The notes beneath the pieces were generated by a model that was not told where the DNA came from, did no database searches, and saw nothing but the letters and a program-made list of their open reading frames with translations. Position numbers and translations under genes: made by a program. From Emydura subglobosa (lineage: Eukaryota > Chordata > Testudines > Chelidae), in the NCBI GenBank assembly GCA_007922225.1, contig ML679958.1, forward strand, positions 58,236,838 to 58,300,837: a DNA stretch of 64,000 bases. The letters run 5' to 3'. Of this stretch, positions 1 to 11,884 are shown piece after piece (position 1 is the stretch's first letter; every line of letters begins with the position of its first letter).

Positions 1-98
1 CTCTTTACCCATAGAAGTAGGTCCAATAAAAGATATTACCACACCCACTTTTTCTCTATAATATCCTGGGACCAACATGGCTACATCACCACTGCAAA
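1..98 (+). repeat. Dispersed repeat family A, copy 1
   Basis: This copy carries the core ggtccaataaaagatatta followed by an 'atatcctgggaccaacatggct' type tail. The same core recurs near 25.32-25.39 kb and 63.34-63.43 kb, so it is an interspersed repeat. It runs off the left edge of the window. I recognise it as a common turtle-type repeat but cannot assign a class. Confidence 0.7.
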
Positions 99-293
99 CA
101 AAGATACAAGATACCTTGATACTGGGCTTGTGGGGAGGACTTGCTCATTAACTTTCCTTTAAATCCGCAAATTAATTTCTCCTTAATCTAATGACTGTCT
201 GCTTGTACAACGAATACTGGACTTGGAATGGGGTCGTACTGGTTGACAATCTTGGCTTGAGTTTGCACATAGGTTGGTTGGTCTAAATTTAAC

Positions 294-311
294 TTTTTTT
301 TTTTTTTTTTT
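294..311. repeat. poly(T) tract, 18 nt
   Basis: Uninterrupted run of T. It may be the poly(A) tail of a minus-strand retroposed copy, but no clear target duplication is visible. Confidence 0.9.
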
Positions 312-1457
312 GCCTATTGCTTGCTTGGTTGTTTCTTTGTTAGTGTTCTTTTAAGATCCATCAGCTGCTCAGGATATGAAGAAAAGTAGCCGGTAAACAA
401 AAAGCAATTTCAGATTTAGAATTTCAGAGATTATATCAGATGCTATCACTTTCTGTAATCTCTCTATGAAATTCATATTCTATTTACACTTCTAAACAGA
501 GAAAAAAGGAAATTAAAGGAACATTTCAGACTGTCACAACCTATTGTTGGACACACAACCTAATGTCCCACTGACATTTTATACACTAGTGGCCAAATCC
601 TGGCTTGACTTAAGGCAGTGAGACTTTAATTAGGAGCAGAATTTGGCTCCAGAGTACTCCAGGAACTGCCTGGCTGACATTAGATGCACAGTCAAAACCA
701 CTTTCTGTCAATGACATTTTAAAAACTTTAATATATTGATTGGAATTGGATGCAGAATAGATACAATGTTTCAGGACAGATATTTTTGAAGATACAAACA
801 TACATAACTTAAAGTTTGGAAGTAGTTTGATTTATTCCCTCAAAGAAGGACCTTTTCAAAGAGTAGTGCAGTTTTAGCTGTATTGACTCCTATTGATTCT
901 ATCGGTCTGGTCCTGTTTCCATAAGAGTTGATAACAAATCTTCTAATGACTTCAATGGGAGTGGTCCTGGGCTATGAGGCCACGCAGCATGTATTGCTTT
1001 GAAAATTAAAGGAAGCATTAAGGTCATAACGATAACTTTCATTAAAATAATGACAAAAATAATGCATTTTGCACTGTCCAACTAGTCATTGTACATGCGA
1101 AGTAACAGAAACTTTGTAATTTTGCTTAGTAATGCTGAATTGGCACTGACGAAAAAGTTCTTTACAAAACATATAGCCCAGGGCACAAGCTGCCATAAAA
1201 TCAATGTTTTTACTGGTTTTCTTATTTATATAACAAACCTATCTTACTGAAGCTTTTTTAAAGAGAAAAAAATAGAGCCATACAGGATGGTTTAACTCAA
1301 CAAATGCTGAGTGTCACTGGAGAAATGTAAGGCTTTAACAGAGTTTGGCACAAAACTCAGGAAAAGTTATTACTTTAGTATTATACAAATTGTAGCAACA
1401 TAAAACATAATAGAATACAAATGTATGTAGTGAGATAACCCATTCTGTAATAATCAA
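312..1457. other. No recognisable gene; AT-rich unique-looking DNA
   Basis: Only short frames broken by stops. No family motif, RNA gene or strong repeat signature was recognised. Confidence 0.6.
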
Positions 1458-1679
1458 AGGCCTGGTCTACACTTACCGGGAAATTCGACAGCAGGTGACG
1501 GGAGATACGCAAGCTACATAGAGTATGCCCTCCCATCGACACAGCGTTCCTCTTTTTCTGGGGTGGATTTATTCAGTCGACTTCCGGATTGATTGTGTGA
1601 ATCTTCACTTACGCTCAGTCGATCCTGGAGAATCAATCCAGCAGCACCAAATTTGCCGCCTTAAGTGAAGACATACCCT
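1458..1679 (+). mobile_element. Chompy-like (Harbinger-type) MITE
   Basis: A 222-bp element with terminal inverted repeats: it opens aggcctggtctacactta and closes with the complement of agggtatgtcttcactta. The interior is non-coding and has its own partial inverted symmetry. Ends containing GTCTACACT are typical of the Chompy/Harbinger MITEs of turtles and crocodilians. The Harbinger element at 41.47-42.91 kb has related ends (atgtctac). The flanks do not give a clean 3-bp target duplication, so the exact borders are approximate. Confidence 0.7.
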
Positions 1680-2714
1680 AAATGATGATTGCATTACTAG
1701 TGTGATCTATTAAAATATATAGGAATAAATCCTGAATAAGAACTTCAGGATTTGGCCCATTGAAAGGTAATAAATAGCACATGTAACCTTAACTCAGCTC
1801 CGTTGTGCTTACGGGACCAGATCCTTACTTCAGTGGATTTACACCAGCCAAGGATCTGTCTCCATCTTTAGTGACATGATTATATGTGATTTCTCAAATA
1901 GTACCTTCATTTTTTTCCTACAGTATTAAAAATATATAATACACACTACGGTGCCATTCATACAAATGAGTCCATGATGGTTGTTTATATAAAGTTATGT
2001 AATATACTATATATTAAGCATACAACAGTACTAGTCAATTTGTGTAGCCTGCCTACGTTCACAGGTAATGAAATGTAATGTAGTGTAGCCTGATCTATAG
2101 ATTATATTGATTACTTAAGAATCCTCAGTTATCACTTTGAGGGCTGACAGATCCTTGTCCCAAGATCAGGCCCAGTATTATTCAAATTATTATATAGTTG
2201 GGAACAGTTACAATGCTCACACTATAGGAACTCTTCTGTAATTACAAATACCTTATTAATACACTTAGCAGTCACAAACACCCCAATTCAGGGCATAATT
2301 CAGGTGTATAACATAGAATGTACATCTGCACATCCATATACTCACACCATCCCTTGTAGAACAACCTGAAATGTTAGCCATCATCTTCCCCATCACCATC
2401 ACCTTTCCCTTCATCACTAGTGGCCATCATTCTAGCACCTCCCAAGGACTACATCTCTTTCTCTGACTGCCCCAAGGCTGGGATGTAACTTTTATAATAT
2501 GATACGCTGATGCCATTATGCTTGATGCATATTCAGTAGGGGATTTTCCTCTTTTCCTTATTTGTATTTTCTCACCTTACTAATATTGGAGTCTTCTTCT
2601 CCTAGAGGTTAGTATATCAGTGATCTCAATTTATTTATCATATACATCAATTTATTACCATGGCCCTCTTGTGGTTAGGTGTCTGAAGATGTGGCTCATG
2701 TACCTGTTATGTAC
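1680..2714. other. No recognisable gene or named repeat
   Basis: AT-rich sequence with multiple stops in all frames. Nothing could be assigned. Confidence 0.55.
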
Positions 2715-2810
2715 ATCATAGAATAATAGAAGAAACCCCCTCCTCAAAGCAGGACCAACCCCAACTAAATCATCCCAGCCAGGGCTTTGTCAAGCCAGAC
2801 CTTAAAAATT
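2715..2810 (-). mobile_element. CR1 LINE 3'-end fragment
   Basis: The sequence starts with catagaataatagaag, the complement of the ATTCTATG-type tail of CR1. It continues with aaagcaggaccaacccc and a 'ccagggctttgtcaagc' segment nearly identical to the CR1 at 33.7-33.8 kb. About 95 bp survive. An internal deletion removes the 'ttgggaaggacctcaggaggtcatctagtcc' type segment usually found just inside the tail. Confidence 0.85.
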
Positions 2811-3219
2811 AGTTAATTTGTTGCCATGATACTTGTGGTTGGATCATATACCTGTGGCTAGAAATTATTCTTAAAACACTCTATTTTCAGCTCCCCAGTA
2901 CTTAGGGTTTTCTTTGGGTCATTTATCTGTTCAAAGTTCATAGGCCTCAAGCCTTATGCTAACTTGCTGAAGCTAATGTCTTACAGTATACAGGCCTGTA
3001 AGTTCTTTGCATTACTGCTGAATATAATGGAAAGCAGTGAATATAATAAAAACAAGCTAGCCCTATGGGCTACAGTAGTTAGCGCCTTCAGTCGCTGAAG
3101 ACCATCTCGTCTGTTCTGGTTTATGCCCTGCATTGAATCTAAAGAAGGTAGTGCTATTGCTTGTAAAGAAAAATGCATAGTAAATGAATAACAAATATTA
3201 TTGTAATATTCTGCATGAG

Positions 3220-3920
3220 TGTAAGGAGCGGAAGAATATTGTAACGCGAGGTCATATTAGTATGGCAAGAGCTAGGCCCTAGAAGTGGCAGCAGGCTTAT
3301 GAGCAAGAGTTAGGCCTCTCAAGAGCCAGACTTGTAAGGGATAAAAGGAACTGTCTCCGGTTCTGGAAATATCCTTGAGATGAATATAGAAGCCAGCTGA
3401 CCATAGGGTCAGCAGAAAATTAGCAGTTTCAGCGGCAAAATCAGCAACTTTAGTGATAAACAATTGACATCACCTTATTGCAAAAAGCCTTTAGCTAATG
3501 GCCAATAAACTAATGAAAAACAAGTGTTAAGGCCCAATCCCCATGTGGGTTGAGATACACATCACCTATTGCTGGGTAAAGCTTATTGTAAGGCTTACGG
3601 AAAGAGGAGTATATTAGGAGTTCCCAGGACCCGCCCTGTAGAGACTCTCTGTGGATCCTTTGAGGCACTAGCGGATGCCTCGGGTGGGCCGGTTTCCTGG
3701 TTGCAACTCGCTTCATAGGGCAAAACATGGGTCTCCTTGCCCTCGTACTGGTAAGCGCCTGGATCCCTGAATTGTACTCCTAACAGCTTAGCAGCAGCCT
3801 AAAATCTGTAACTTAAGTGCTGCGTGAATAAACTGCTGTATGGGCACTTCCTCATCAGTCTGTCTCTTTTCTTATCACTGAGATCTAAAAATAAGAACCC
3901 TTCCGCCCCAGCGGAGCACA
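3220..3920 (+). mobile_element. Candidate solo LTR of an endogenous retrovirus-like element
   Basis: A 701-bp block opening TGTAAGG and closing GCACA. It has a TATA-like stretch (gataaaagg near 3339, or gtatatta near 3609) and an AATAAA signal at 3827-3832. A T-rich stretch with tgtctcttttcttatc follows the signal, as expected for an R-U5 end. The flanks share tgag at or within one base of each end, giving a possible short target duplication. No gag, pol or env frame adjoins it, so it would be a solo LTR. The class and exact borders are inference. Confidence 0.5.
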
Positions 3921-3997
3921 CTGAGAGAAGATGAGTTACCAAATAAAAACCTAACTCCATATAGGTAACAGACAATTGTGATAAAAGTGTATAAAGA

Positions 3998-4022
3998 TAC
4001 TATATATAATATATATATATTT
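3998..4022. repeat. AT-dinucleotide-rich tract
   Basis: Interrupted (TA)n microsatellite-like run. Confidence 0.8.
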
Positions 4023-4703
4023 GTATCAAATATAGAATGTTGGCTGGAACATAATCAGCACTGATTACAAATTTTAGAAGCAAAGTGAAACAATCAAAAT
4101 AAAAGCGAGTATTATTTCATTCACTCTGTATAGAGCTGTACATTTGTCATGGCATTTTTCATCGAAAATAATGGAACGGTTATAGTAAATATAGTAAAAC
4201 TCATGCATTTTGTGATTTTTGATTTTTAAAAAGCCACAGCGGAAGAGGGGATGGGGCCCTGGGAGAGGGGAGAGCTGGAAAGCATGATGATGGAGGGGTG
4301 GGTAGGCCAAACCTGCATGGCACTGCAGCCCTGTGCACCAGTTCGCTACACCTGGAGCAGGCAGCCAATCCCAGTCCCGTGGGACAGGAGCCATGGGAGC
4401 CGTTGCTGTGGAGTGAGTTTTTGAAAATCATGGACACAAAGATAAGTAATGGACAAACAGGAAAGTCACAGTATCCATGCCATTTTTCCCAGCATGACAA
4501 ACTTGCAATTCTGACTATGAATGACCCATTTTGTACCCTTTATAAAATCTTAAGGGGAAAAAAAAGAAATCTAGAAACTGCTATCTAAAGTAATGGCCCT
4601 GTAGGCCGATGGCATGGTCCAACCATGGCATCCCAACACTTCCTCGGGCCCAGGCTCCAAGGAAGGCCACAGCGCCTTGCTTCAGGCCCCCATTACCATA
4701 GGA

Positions 4704-4886
4704 TGTGAACACCTCACAACTTTTAATGTATTTATCCCCACAACAACCCTGTGAAGTATAAAATCAAGGCACAGAGAGACTAGGCAACCTGCCCAGTGCT
4801 ACACAGGAAATCTCTGGTGGAGCAGGAACTCGAACTTAAATCTCCCAGCTCCTAAGCTGCTGCCGTAATCACTGGACCATCCTGCA
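4704..4886 (-). mobile_element. MIR/CORE-SINE-like element
   Basis: The plus strand reads as the complement of a MIR-type SINE: an 'aaggcacagagagacta...acctgcccagtgctacacag' core, then 'gcaggaactcgaacttaaa' (the complement of a pol III B-box region) and an end resembling the complement of a tRNA-derived head (taatcactggaccatcc). MIR-related SINEs are widespread in amniotes. This copy is diverged and no target duplication is visible. Confidence 0.7.
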
Positions 4887-5046
4887 ACATACAATGGAAA
4901 AATGCAAATCTATAGCTATGCAGAGACTTTAGTAGTGTGTGTCAACATTAAATGCCCTTCTATACTTATGTGGATGATTTAGTGATTTTAGCACTATACC
5001 TCCCAATTTTATCACTTGAAGATTAGATCAATATTGAATTAACATT

Positions 5047-5877
5047 GGGTGGGATCCACAAAATCTACTCAGGCATCTAAGTCCTGTTTTTAGGCATCTA
5101 AATCCTGCATTTAGGCACCCAAGTCCCATATTTAGGTGCCTCTGCGATGCACAAAACTCCCACTTAGCTGCCACCTAACTCTGTAGATGCCCAAACTCAC
5201 TCAGTGGCTAAGTTTTTGCAGTAAAAGTTCCCTAGGTCTCTATGTTCCTGTCTCTGAGCATACTGTTGTATATTGCCAGGCTCTAGGTGCCCATATACCT
5301 AAGTGCTGCGTAAGTCCCAGAGGGATCCATGAACCAGGGGAAGATAGGTGCTCCTCTGCCTAAGTCACAGGTGGGGCTCGAGCTAGTAGGCATGCTCATA
5401 ACTCCACACAAAACAGCTAGCTGGGGGGGAGGAGAAAAAGGATTTCTCTTATAACCTTTAGCTGAATCCCTCTGGCCCTGGCCATTTTGTGTGGCATTAG
5501 GCAGCCCCTGAGCATGCCTACCAGATCAGGCCCCCCCCCACACACATTAGGGACTTAGGCAGATGAGCACCCCTTAGTTTGTGGATCAGCTAACGAAGAC
5601 AGGTGCCTCTCTGCAGTTCACCCTTTGGCAAGGAACTCCATGAGAAGGGTGGGCTTGGGACACATTTCCCTTACCGTCCTCTCCCATTGGCTAGCTTAGA
5701 CAATTCTCCCTGTAGCACGCTGAACGTGTAAATTCCATTCTAAGGTACCTGTCCCCATTCATTGTACAGGAAGCCAAGATGCCAAACACAGGTTTTGTGA
5801 ATCACTGTGTTGTTCCTGTGAATTCTAGGTTTCAAAAAATTGAGTGTTGAGTTACTCGGCTTTTGTAGATCTGGGCC
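5047..5877. mobile_element. 830-bp foldback (MITE-like) element
   Basis: The outer ends are inverted: gggatccacaaaa on the left against ttttgtagatctgggcc on the right. Inner arms also pair: ggtgctcctctgcctaagtc (5347-5366) with ggacttaggcagatgagcacc (5551-5571), and agtaggcatgctca (5385-5398) with ctgagcatgcctacc (5509-5523). The left third holds degenerate tandem units of the form 'taggcatctaaatcctg'. No protein is encoded. It is probably a non-autonomous DNA transposon; the superfamily is not known to me. Confidence 0.65.
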
Positions 5878-6863
5878 TTTCTCCTCAAGGTCATTAATGA
5901 TTTATGGGGCTAAATTCATCAATGGTGTAGGTGGGTTTCATCTGCCTATGTTAGAGGTTGAAACAGAATAATGCTGAACCATACATACTGATGTTCTCCA
6001 CATTCAACTCTCAGTTTCATGCAACACCATTGATAACTTTGTTTTCTATCTGTAAGCCAGTTGTTTAGCGATCATACTGATCAGAGACTGTCTCTGGTAT
6101 TTTGGTATAAATCCAGAACTCCATTTAAGCCAAGGAACATCAAGAGAGACACTACAGATTTACCCTGATGTAACCAATATCACACTCCAGTCCAGTATTT
6201 CAGATTTCTGAATGAGCCTGACTGAAATGCAGATCAATGATGTTTAGAATATTTCCCTTACCCTCTCAGGGGAAAAAAAATACTGTCCACTGAAGTCAAT
6301 GGGAAACTTTCCTCTGACTTCAATATGCATTGGATCAAGCTCTTAGTCTATTCTTTCAAAAAAACCCAAGCAGGTTAGTCTAGTACAACCTGTGCTTCTC
6401 AGGCAACTCACAATTACTGGATAATATATCTACAGTAACAGGGTGACCTGTAAACTACTGTAATAATGTTTATTTTTGTTGCAAGGCAGAGTTACAGTCA
6501 GACATGACACCTCAAAAATTTTTTATCTTATTTTGTGGGTAATTCTAATTTTGCTATAGATTTCTATGTTGTAATTTTCAATGATCTCATACTAAATCCT
6601 GTCAATCATAATTTTTTGAGGGAAGCCCACTAGAGGTGTGGTGAATTTTAGCCATTGGTAAAACGAGGGGAAATAATACTTCCAGATCTGACGGGGTAGG
6701 AAGGATGCATTCATTGATGTTTCTTAGGTTCTTGGATATTATGGTGACAAATAACATAGAAAAGCTCACACCCTAATTAAACATTTTACTGAGACTTGGA
6801 ATTGGCCCAAATTCAAAGGTGTGTAAATTACATGTCCTTAAAGTGAACATGGGTAGATAACTG
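5878..6863. other. No recognisable gene
   Basis: Includes a short 'tgaagtcaatggga' motif near 6290 that recurs near 24380 and 49990, so a weak dispersed repeat is present. Otherwise unassigned. Confidence 0.5.
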
Positions 6864-6915
6864 TAACATATTCTGATGGAAGCTGTAACATATTCTGATG
6901 TAACATATTCTGATG
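6864..6915 (+). repeat. Three copies of taacatattctgatg
   Basis: A 15-bp unit occurs at 6864-6878, 6886-6900 and 6901-6915. The last two are directly adjacent; the first is separated from them by 7 bp (gaagctg). This is a local tandem expansion. Confidence 0.95.
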
Positions 6916-7694
6916 TTGCTGCAAGGAAACCTGTAGAAAGGTGTAAAAAGTGTAAGTTAAAGCAAGCCGTCTCAGTATGTAAATTACACCAATACACTCG
7001 CATAAGACCTTCAGATCCTTAGCATAGAACGTTCCATTTTTAAGCACAGTACTAACTAGCAACAGGACACTATAATGATTTAAACATGCTTTTTGTTCAT
7101 CACAAGTTGTAACCTGGCCCTGATGGAAATAGTCACGGTTTGTGGGCTGACCGGGTCACAGTGGAAAAGGAGAAATGACCTTGTCACCTTTATCTTCATA
7201 TCTTGTTACCTTATTCTCCCTCTCAGGAAAAACTTGCCATTTTGTTGATTAACATTTAACAGAGAAGGGACCTGATCCTGCATGCACTATAGTGATGAAA
7301 GCCAAGTGCCTTCCAGTTTAATAACTTGGCAAGAGCAAGGTCCTTAATGGACTTCATGGAATCTCTGGCTCATCTCCCTTTCTGGCTATTGGAAGCTCTA
7401 CCCAGGGTATTATTATGTTTATCTGGGGAGGGGTTGAGGAAGTTTTTACTTTTCCCCCCTCCTTTTTGAATATACGGGTTTTGATTTCACACCAGTTTCA
7501 GTAATATCAGCTTGTTATTGTCCCCAGTACATTGTATTGCTAATTTTTTTTTACTTCTCAAAACAAGCTGCTACCAAGAGGAGATTTAGTGTGCCTCTGG
7601 TTGCAGATACTGAGCTGCTGAGAGGATTCTGATCCTGAATGTAGAATTTCTTCTTTAACTGCCCTTTCTTAATTTACAATACTTGAGGAATATA

Positions 7695-8413
7695 ACCTAG
7701 ATGGAGCTGGGATAAAGTGGGTGCATAATTGGTTGGAAAATTGCTCCCAAAGACTAGTTACCCGTGGTTCACAGTCAAGGTGGATGGGCATGTTGAGTGG
7801 GGTCCTTCAGGGATCAGTTCTGGGTCCAGTTTTATTCAATATCTTCATCAGTGATTTAGATAATGGCTTAGAGATTACACTTATAAAGTTTGTGGATGAT
7901 ACCAAGATGAGAGGGGTTGCAAGTGCTTTGGAGAATAGGATTAAAATTCAAAATGATCTGGACAAACTGGAGAAACGGTCTGAAGTAAATAGCATGACAT
8001 TTAATAAGGACAAATGCAAAATACTCCAATTAAGAAGGAACGATCAGTTGCACACATACAAAATTGGAAATGACTGCCTAAGGAGGAGTACTGCGGAAAG
8101 GGATCTGCGGATCATAGTGGATCACAAGCTAAATATGAGTCAACAATGTAATACTGTTGCAAAAAAAAGGAAACGTCATTCTGGGATATATCAACAGGAG
8201 TGTTGTAAGCAAGACATAAGAAGAAATTCTTCCACTCTACTCTGTGCTGATTAGGACTCAACTGGAGTATTGTGTCCAGTTCCGGGCACCACATTTCAGG
8301 AAAGACGTGGACAAATTTGAGAAAGCATCTGACATTGGCCACTGTCGGAAGACAGGATACTGGGCTAGACTGACCATTGCTTTGACCCAGTATGGCCTTT
8401 CTTATGTTATGAT
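7695..8413 (+). mobile_element. CR1 LINE, 5'-truncated, with RT remnant
   Basis: The frame from 7721 to 8254 encodes the second half of a CR1 reverse transcriptase. It contains GVLQGSVLGPVLFNIFISDL (the RT primer-grip/domain-4 region) and then KFVDDTKM, where the catalytic F(A)DD motif reads FVDD. Downstream come the usual 'NDLDKLEK' and 'FNKDKCKILQLRR' thumb motifs. The frame then shifts near 8170 in an A-run. The 3' UTR ends 'acccagtatggcctttcttatgtt', typical of reptile CR1. The endonuclease and the first part of RT are missing, the usual 5' truncation. Not functional. Confidence 0.93.
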
Positions 8414-9079
8414 TTAACCTGTCTCCTCCTTCAAAGAAACAAGGAAACTACCTGTAAATCAGCCTGTCCCACTGCCCATGCCCTGCTCCTGGCTTAGCCA
8501 CTTGCAAGGTTTTGCAGCCTAAGTTTTGAGCCCTTTACTTGGAAAGAATTTCCTTTACTCCACTCTCAAAAAAATCTACGCCGTGAAATCCAAATTACTT
8601 CATAGTGTAGTTATAATTGACCTCAGCAGATCTACTTCCTGCCTCTGCCTGGATCTGCATTAACCCTTTCCTGCTCTCCAGATTCATGGTGGCTAATACC
8701 TCCCACCACTATACCACTACTCCCAAAATAGTAATATTTTGATAAATGAGCAGAGTCATGTGAGAACCCTTCAGAGAATTAATGTTGTAACCAAACTGTT
8801 TTGACCAGAGGGCTATAAAAAGTACAGCACTGTCAGGGAACAAATTATTTTCCAGGTTATACATTTCCTCCATTAGGGTTCAGTCATTAATCTTTGAACA
8901 CTCAAAAGTCAAAGGGACTTTCTGATACCTAAGAAGCATGAAGAATCAACCCCTTAATAGGCACTGCTCATTGTCAGGATACACTCTCAACTAGATACAT
9001 GCTCAGCTTCATCACTCATCATATGCTTTTCATGTCATCATATCTCCATCCACATTCTCTCTCTCTCACTTGTATAATC
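8414..9079. other. No recognisable gene
   Basis: Short frames only; nothing assigned. Confidence 0.5.
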
Positions 9080-9178
9080 TGTTAGACTGCAAGATCCTCG
9101 GGGCAGAGATCTTCTTTTCATACCTCTCTCTTAAGTGCCTAGCACATAGCCAGAATTATATAAATACATAATAATGAC
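9080..9178 (-). mobile_element. L2/MIR-like 3'-end fragment
   Basis: 'gactgcaagatcctcggggcagagatc' followed by 'agtgcctagcacatag' and an AT-rich end. This matches the pattern of ancient L2/MIR 3' ends in amniotes. A diverged relative occurs at 23.06-23.2 kb. Class and strand are tentative. Confidence 0.45.
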
Positions 9179-9672
9179 AAGGCTAATGTAGATTTATAAA
9201 GATGTTTGTTATTTCAACTCTAACCCAGGTTAATACTAGTGACTTGAAAAGTTCTATGGCTTATGGGAAGCGAGTTGATGGTATCAATCCTCTGTACAGT
9301 GGACTGGTGTCCACAATTTAAAAACTACTATGGTTATTTGTACTACTTGCCATTCTTGCTGGCAATCTCAGTACATAGGCTAGTTACTGAAAGGACAGAG
9401 AAGATGACTTACCATTTAATCTCCTAGAAGGTCTACTCAGTGTGGGGTGAAGCATATGAACAGGAAGTTTATACTACTTCTTACTCTTGTTGTGCCTCTT
9501 CTATAGCTAATAGATTACATTAGTCTTAGGAGCTGTCAATCTAACAGCTTTTAAGAGCAAGAAATTTGCTACAAGTTTTTAACAATGAAAGTCTTATCTG
9601 ATTTTACACTAAAAGAGAAATGAACTTGTGAGAATAAGTTTATAGTAATTACCTATATTATAGCTGCAATGC

Positions 9673-9704
9673 TATGTGTGCACGCATGCACACGCACACA
9701 TGCA
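9673..9704. repeat. 32-bp strictly alternating purine-pyrimidine tract
   Basis: Made of tg, ca, cg and at steps with a near-palindromic centre (gtgtgcacgcatgcacac). This is the sequence pattern favoured for Z-DNA or cruciform formation. No function can be read from sequence. Confidence 0.9.
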
Positions 9705-9849
9705 AAGTATTTCAGGTATTTCACCTAAATTTAAACCTGTGAATAATCCAATTGAAATTATTGAGATTACTCACACACTTAAAGCTAGGCACATGTTTAA
9801 ACTCCTTGCTGAATCAAGACCTTTGTGTACAAAAGGCCAGTTATGCATC

Positions 9850-10595
9850 AGACTGGCTGACTGCATGTAGATACTGTGATTTCCAGATGTGATTGCAATA
9901 AATGCACACAAAAATTAGGGAATTCCTTGCAATGGAAATTTATGTGCACACTACTTTGGGAAAATTAGGCCTAAATTATGGAGCAGTGTAATTGCTCCAT
10001 AGTAAATGTTGCAATAGAGCTTCCATTATAAATTGAATTCTGGCCACCACTACTCTCCACACTTGAAGCGAGTAGGTTAGGTTTGAGGCTGAAGTAGAAT
10101 TATAGTACAAATTTTCAAGTGAAATGGACAGTGGTTCCCAAATGTTGACACTGAATTCAAGAAGTCTTTTGTATGGTTTTCTGTAATTAAAGACTGTATC
10201 GTAATTCCTATGTGCAAGGGAGTTGAATTAACATTGGACAGGCAATCTTAATTCTGCCATTTCCTAACTATTGAGAGCTTGACTTGCCACCTTGACAATG
10301 TTTTTAACATAGTTTGTTTGTAATTGTATAGGTTTTTGAAAAAAGCAAACTGAAAAAACAGAGAATCTATCACATGGCATTATACTGACACCCACATGGG
10401 AAATCAGCAGTTTTGGAACCTTTAGATTCACCACACAGACCTCTGCCACTTGAGCTAACACAATAACTGATAGCAGTAGTTGGTTGTTATCCCCTATGTG
10501 ATGAAGAGACACTCTGCCTGTGGGTTATACAGATATTTGCTGACAGTAGAGGAAAGGAAAGACTCAGGAACTTTAGGGTTCCATTCCAGATAACA
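9850..10595. other. No recognisable gene
   Basis: Only short open frames without family motifs. Confidence 0.5.
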
Positions 10596-10960
10596 GTGTT
10601 CTATAGTGGTCAGAGACCCTTCTGCTTCCTTTCCTGTCCCAATCCTGTCTCTTCCACTAACAACTTCTTGTCTCTTTGCCTAGCCAGTCCCACTCTCCGT
10701 CTCAGAGCTCTTTATCCCAGTTCCAGTTTCCCATCCTCCCACCCAAACCTCCTTGTTGGATCTCTGATCCCTCCCTCCAACTCTCATCCCTTCTCCTTCT
10801 GCAGCCATACCACATCTTTGCCCTGCCAGTAACTTCCAGTCCAGTCTTCCCTGCCCTCCCTAGGCTTCTTGTTCTAATCTACTTCCTCCATAGCCTCTCA
10901 CACCCTGTTTGACTCTTCTTTACTCTGCATTTAAGCCAGGCATCTTCCTCCCCACTACCT
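10596..10960. other. Pyrimidine-rich block
   Basis: About 365 bp strongly enriched in C and T on the plus strand. Open frames here (10596-10832, 10676-10912) are Ser/Pro/Leu-rich, as expected of low-complexity composition, and are not believable proteins. Confidence 0.7.
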
Positions 10961-11880
10961 GTATGCCAGCAGGGGAAACACTGAGGGCACAAGAGAGACA
11001 AGTTTCTTGCTCTCACTTTCACTGTCTGGTGCAATCCTGGCTTTTAGCAATTGCAGGAAAAGTCCTGCTCAGCCCCTGAAGTACTGGAGTGGAGCATGCT
11101 CCGGCACTCTGTGGGGAAGATGCATGAGCTGTCCATTTGGCACACAAGAGCTACAGGGTGATGGATCATGCCCAGTGTAGATGGAATCACTGGAGAATTT
11201 AGCTGCCAAACTTGATTTTAGCTGCCAGCCTCTAACAGGTGTCTACTGAGCATGTGGGAAGTGAGATTTTTTCAAAGGCTCATAACGTGGCCAAGTGTAG
11301 GTGAATTTTCACAGGAACAGCAAATGCACTTCCCTGACCCAAAGCCTGCGCCATGCCGAATTTCAATCCCATGCTCCAAAGCAAAAAGGTGCTAAAACCT
11401 CTTAGTAAAGTTATTGTAAGATTTTAGCTTGGGCGGAACAATATATTTTCCCCAAATTTCATTCTCAAAAACAACTGAAACCATTTTTGCTGAATTTTGG
11501 GGAAAAAATTAACCCAAGTCACATACTCATCATGGAAAATAATTTGGCAAATTATTTGAAAACAGCTGAAAACAGGGTCTTATAATGGGAGTTGTCGGGT
11601 AACCTTATGCGGAGCTACCCGCTCTGACTAGAATATGTATTTAACATACAATTACATACCTGTTTTTAAAAAAATATGTATCTATCTATCAGAATCTCCC
11701 ATAAGTAGGGAACCTAGGTCCTATTGTTGCTGCCCTTTGATGCAACTTTTACGGAAGTTGGAGGGAAGAGCATAGGTTGCAGGAGGGAGGTTATTAAAGT
11801 ATGGGTGCTCACCCCCTACATGACCTCTGGTGGCCTGTTATGAAGTGGCAGATGTGTCCCTGCCTCAGTTTCCCCTTATC
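10961..11880. other. No recognisable gene; possible undefined dispersed repeat
   Basis: The stretch 11.18-11.40 kb has the look of a dispersed amniote repeat but no second copy in the window proves it. Confidence 0.4.
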
Positions 11881-11884
11881 ATGC

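Noticed and set aside
10596..10912. Overlapping plus-strand open frames of 78 codons
   Set aside because: Ser/Pro/Leu-rich product of a pyrimidine-rich stretch; no motif and two frames open equally.
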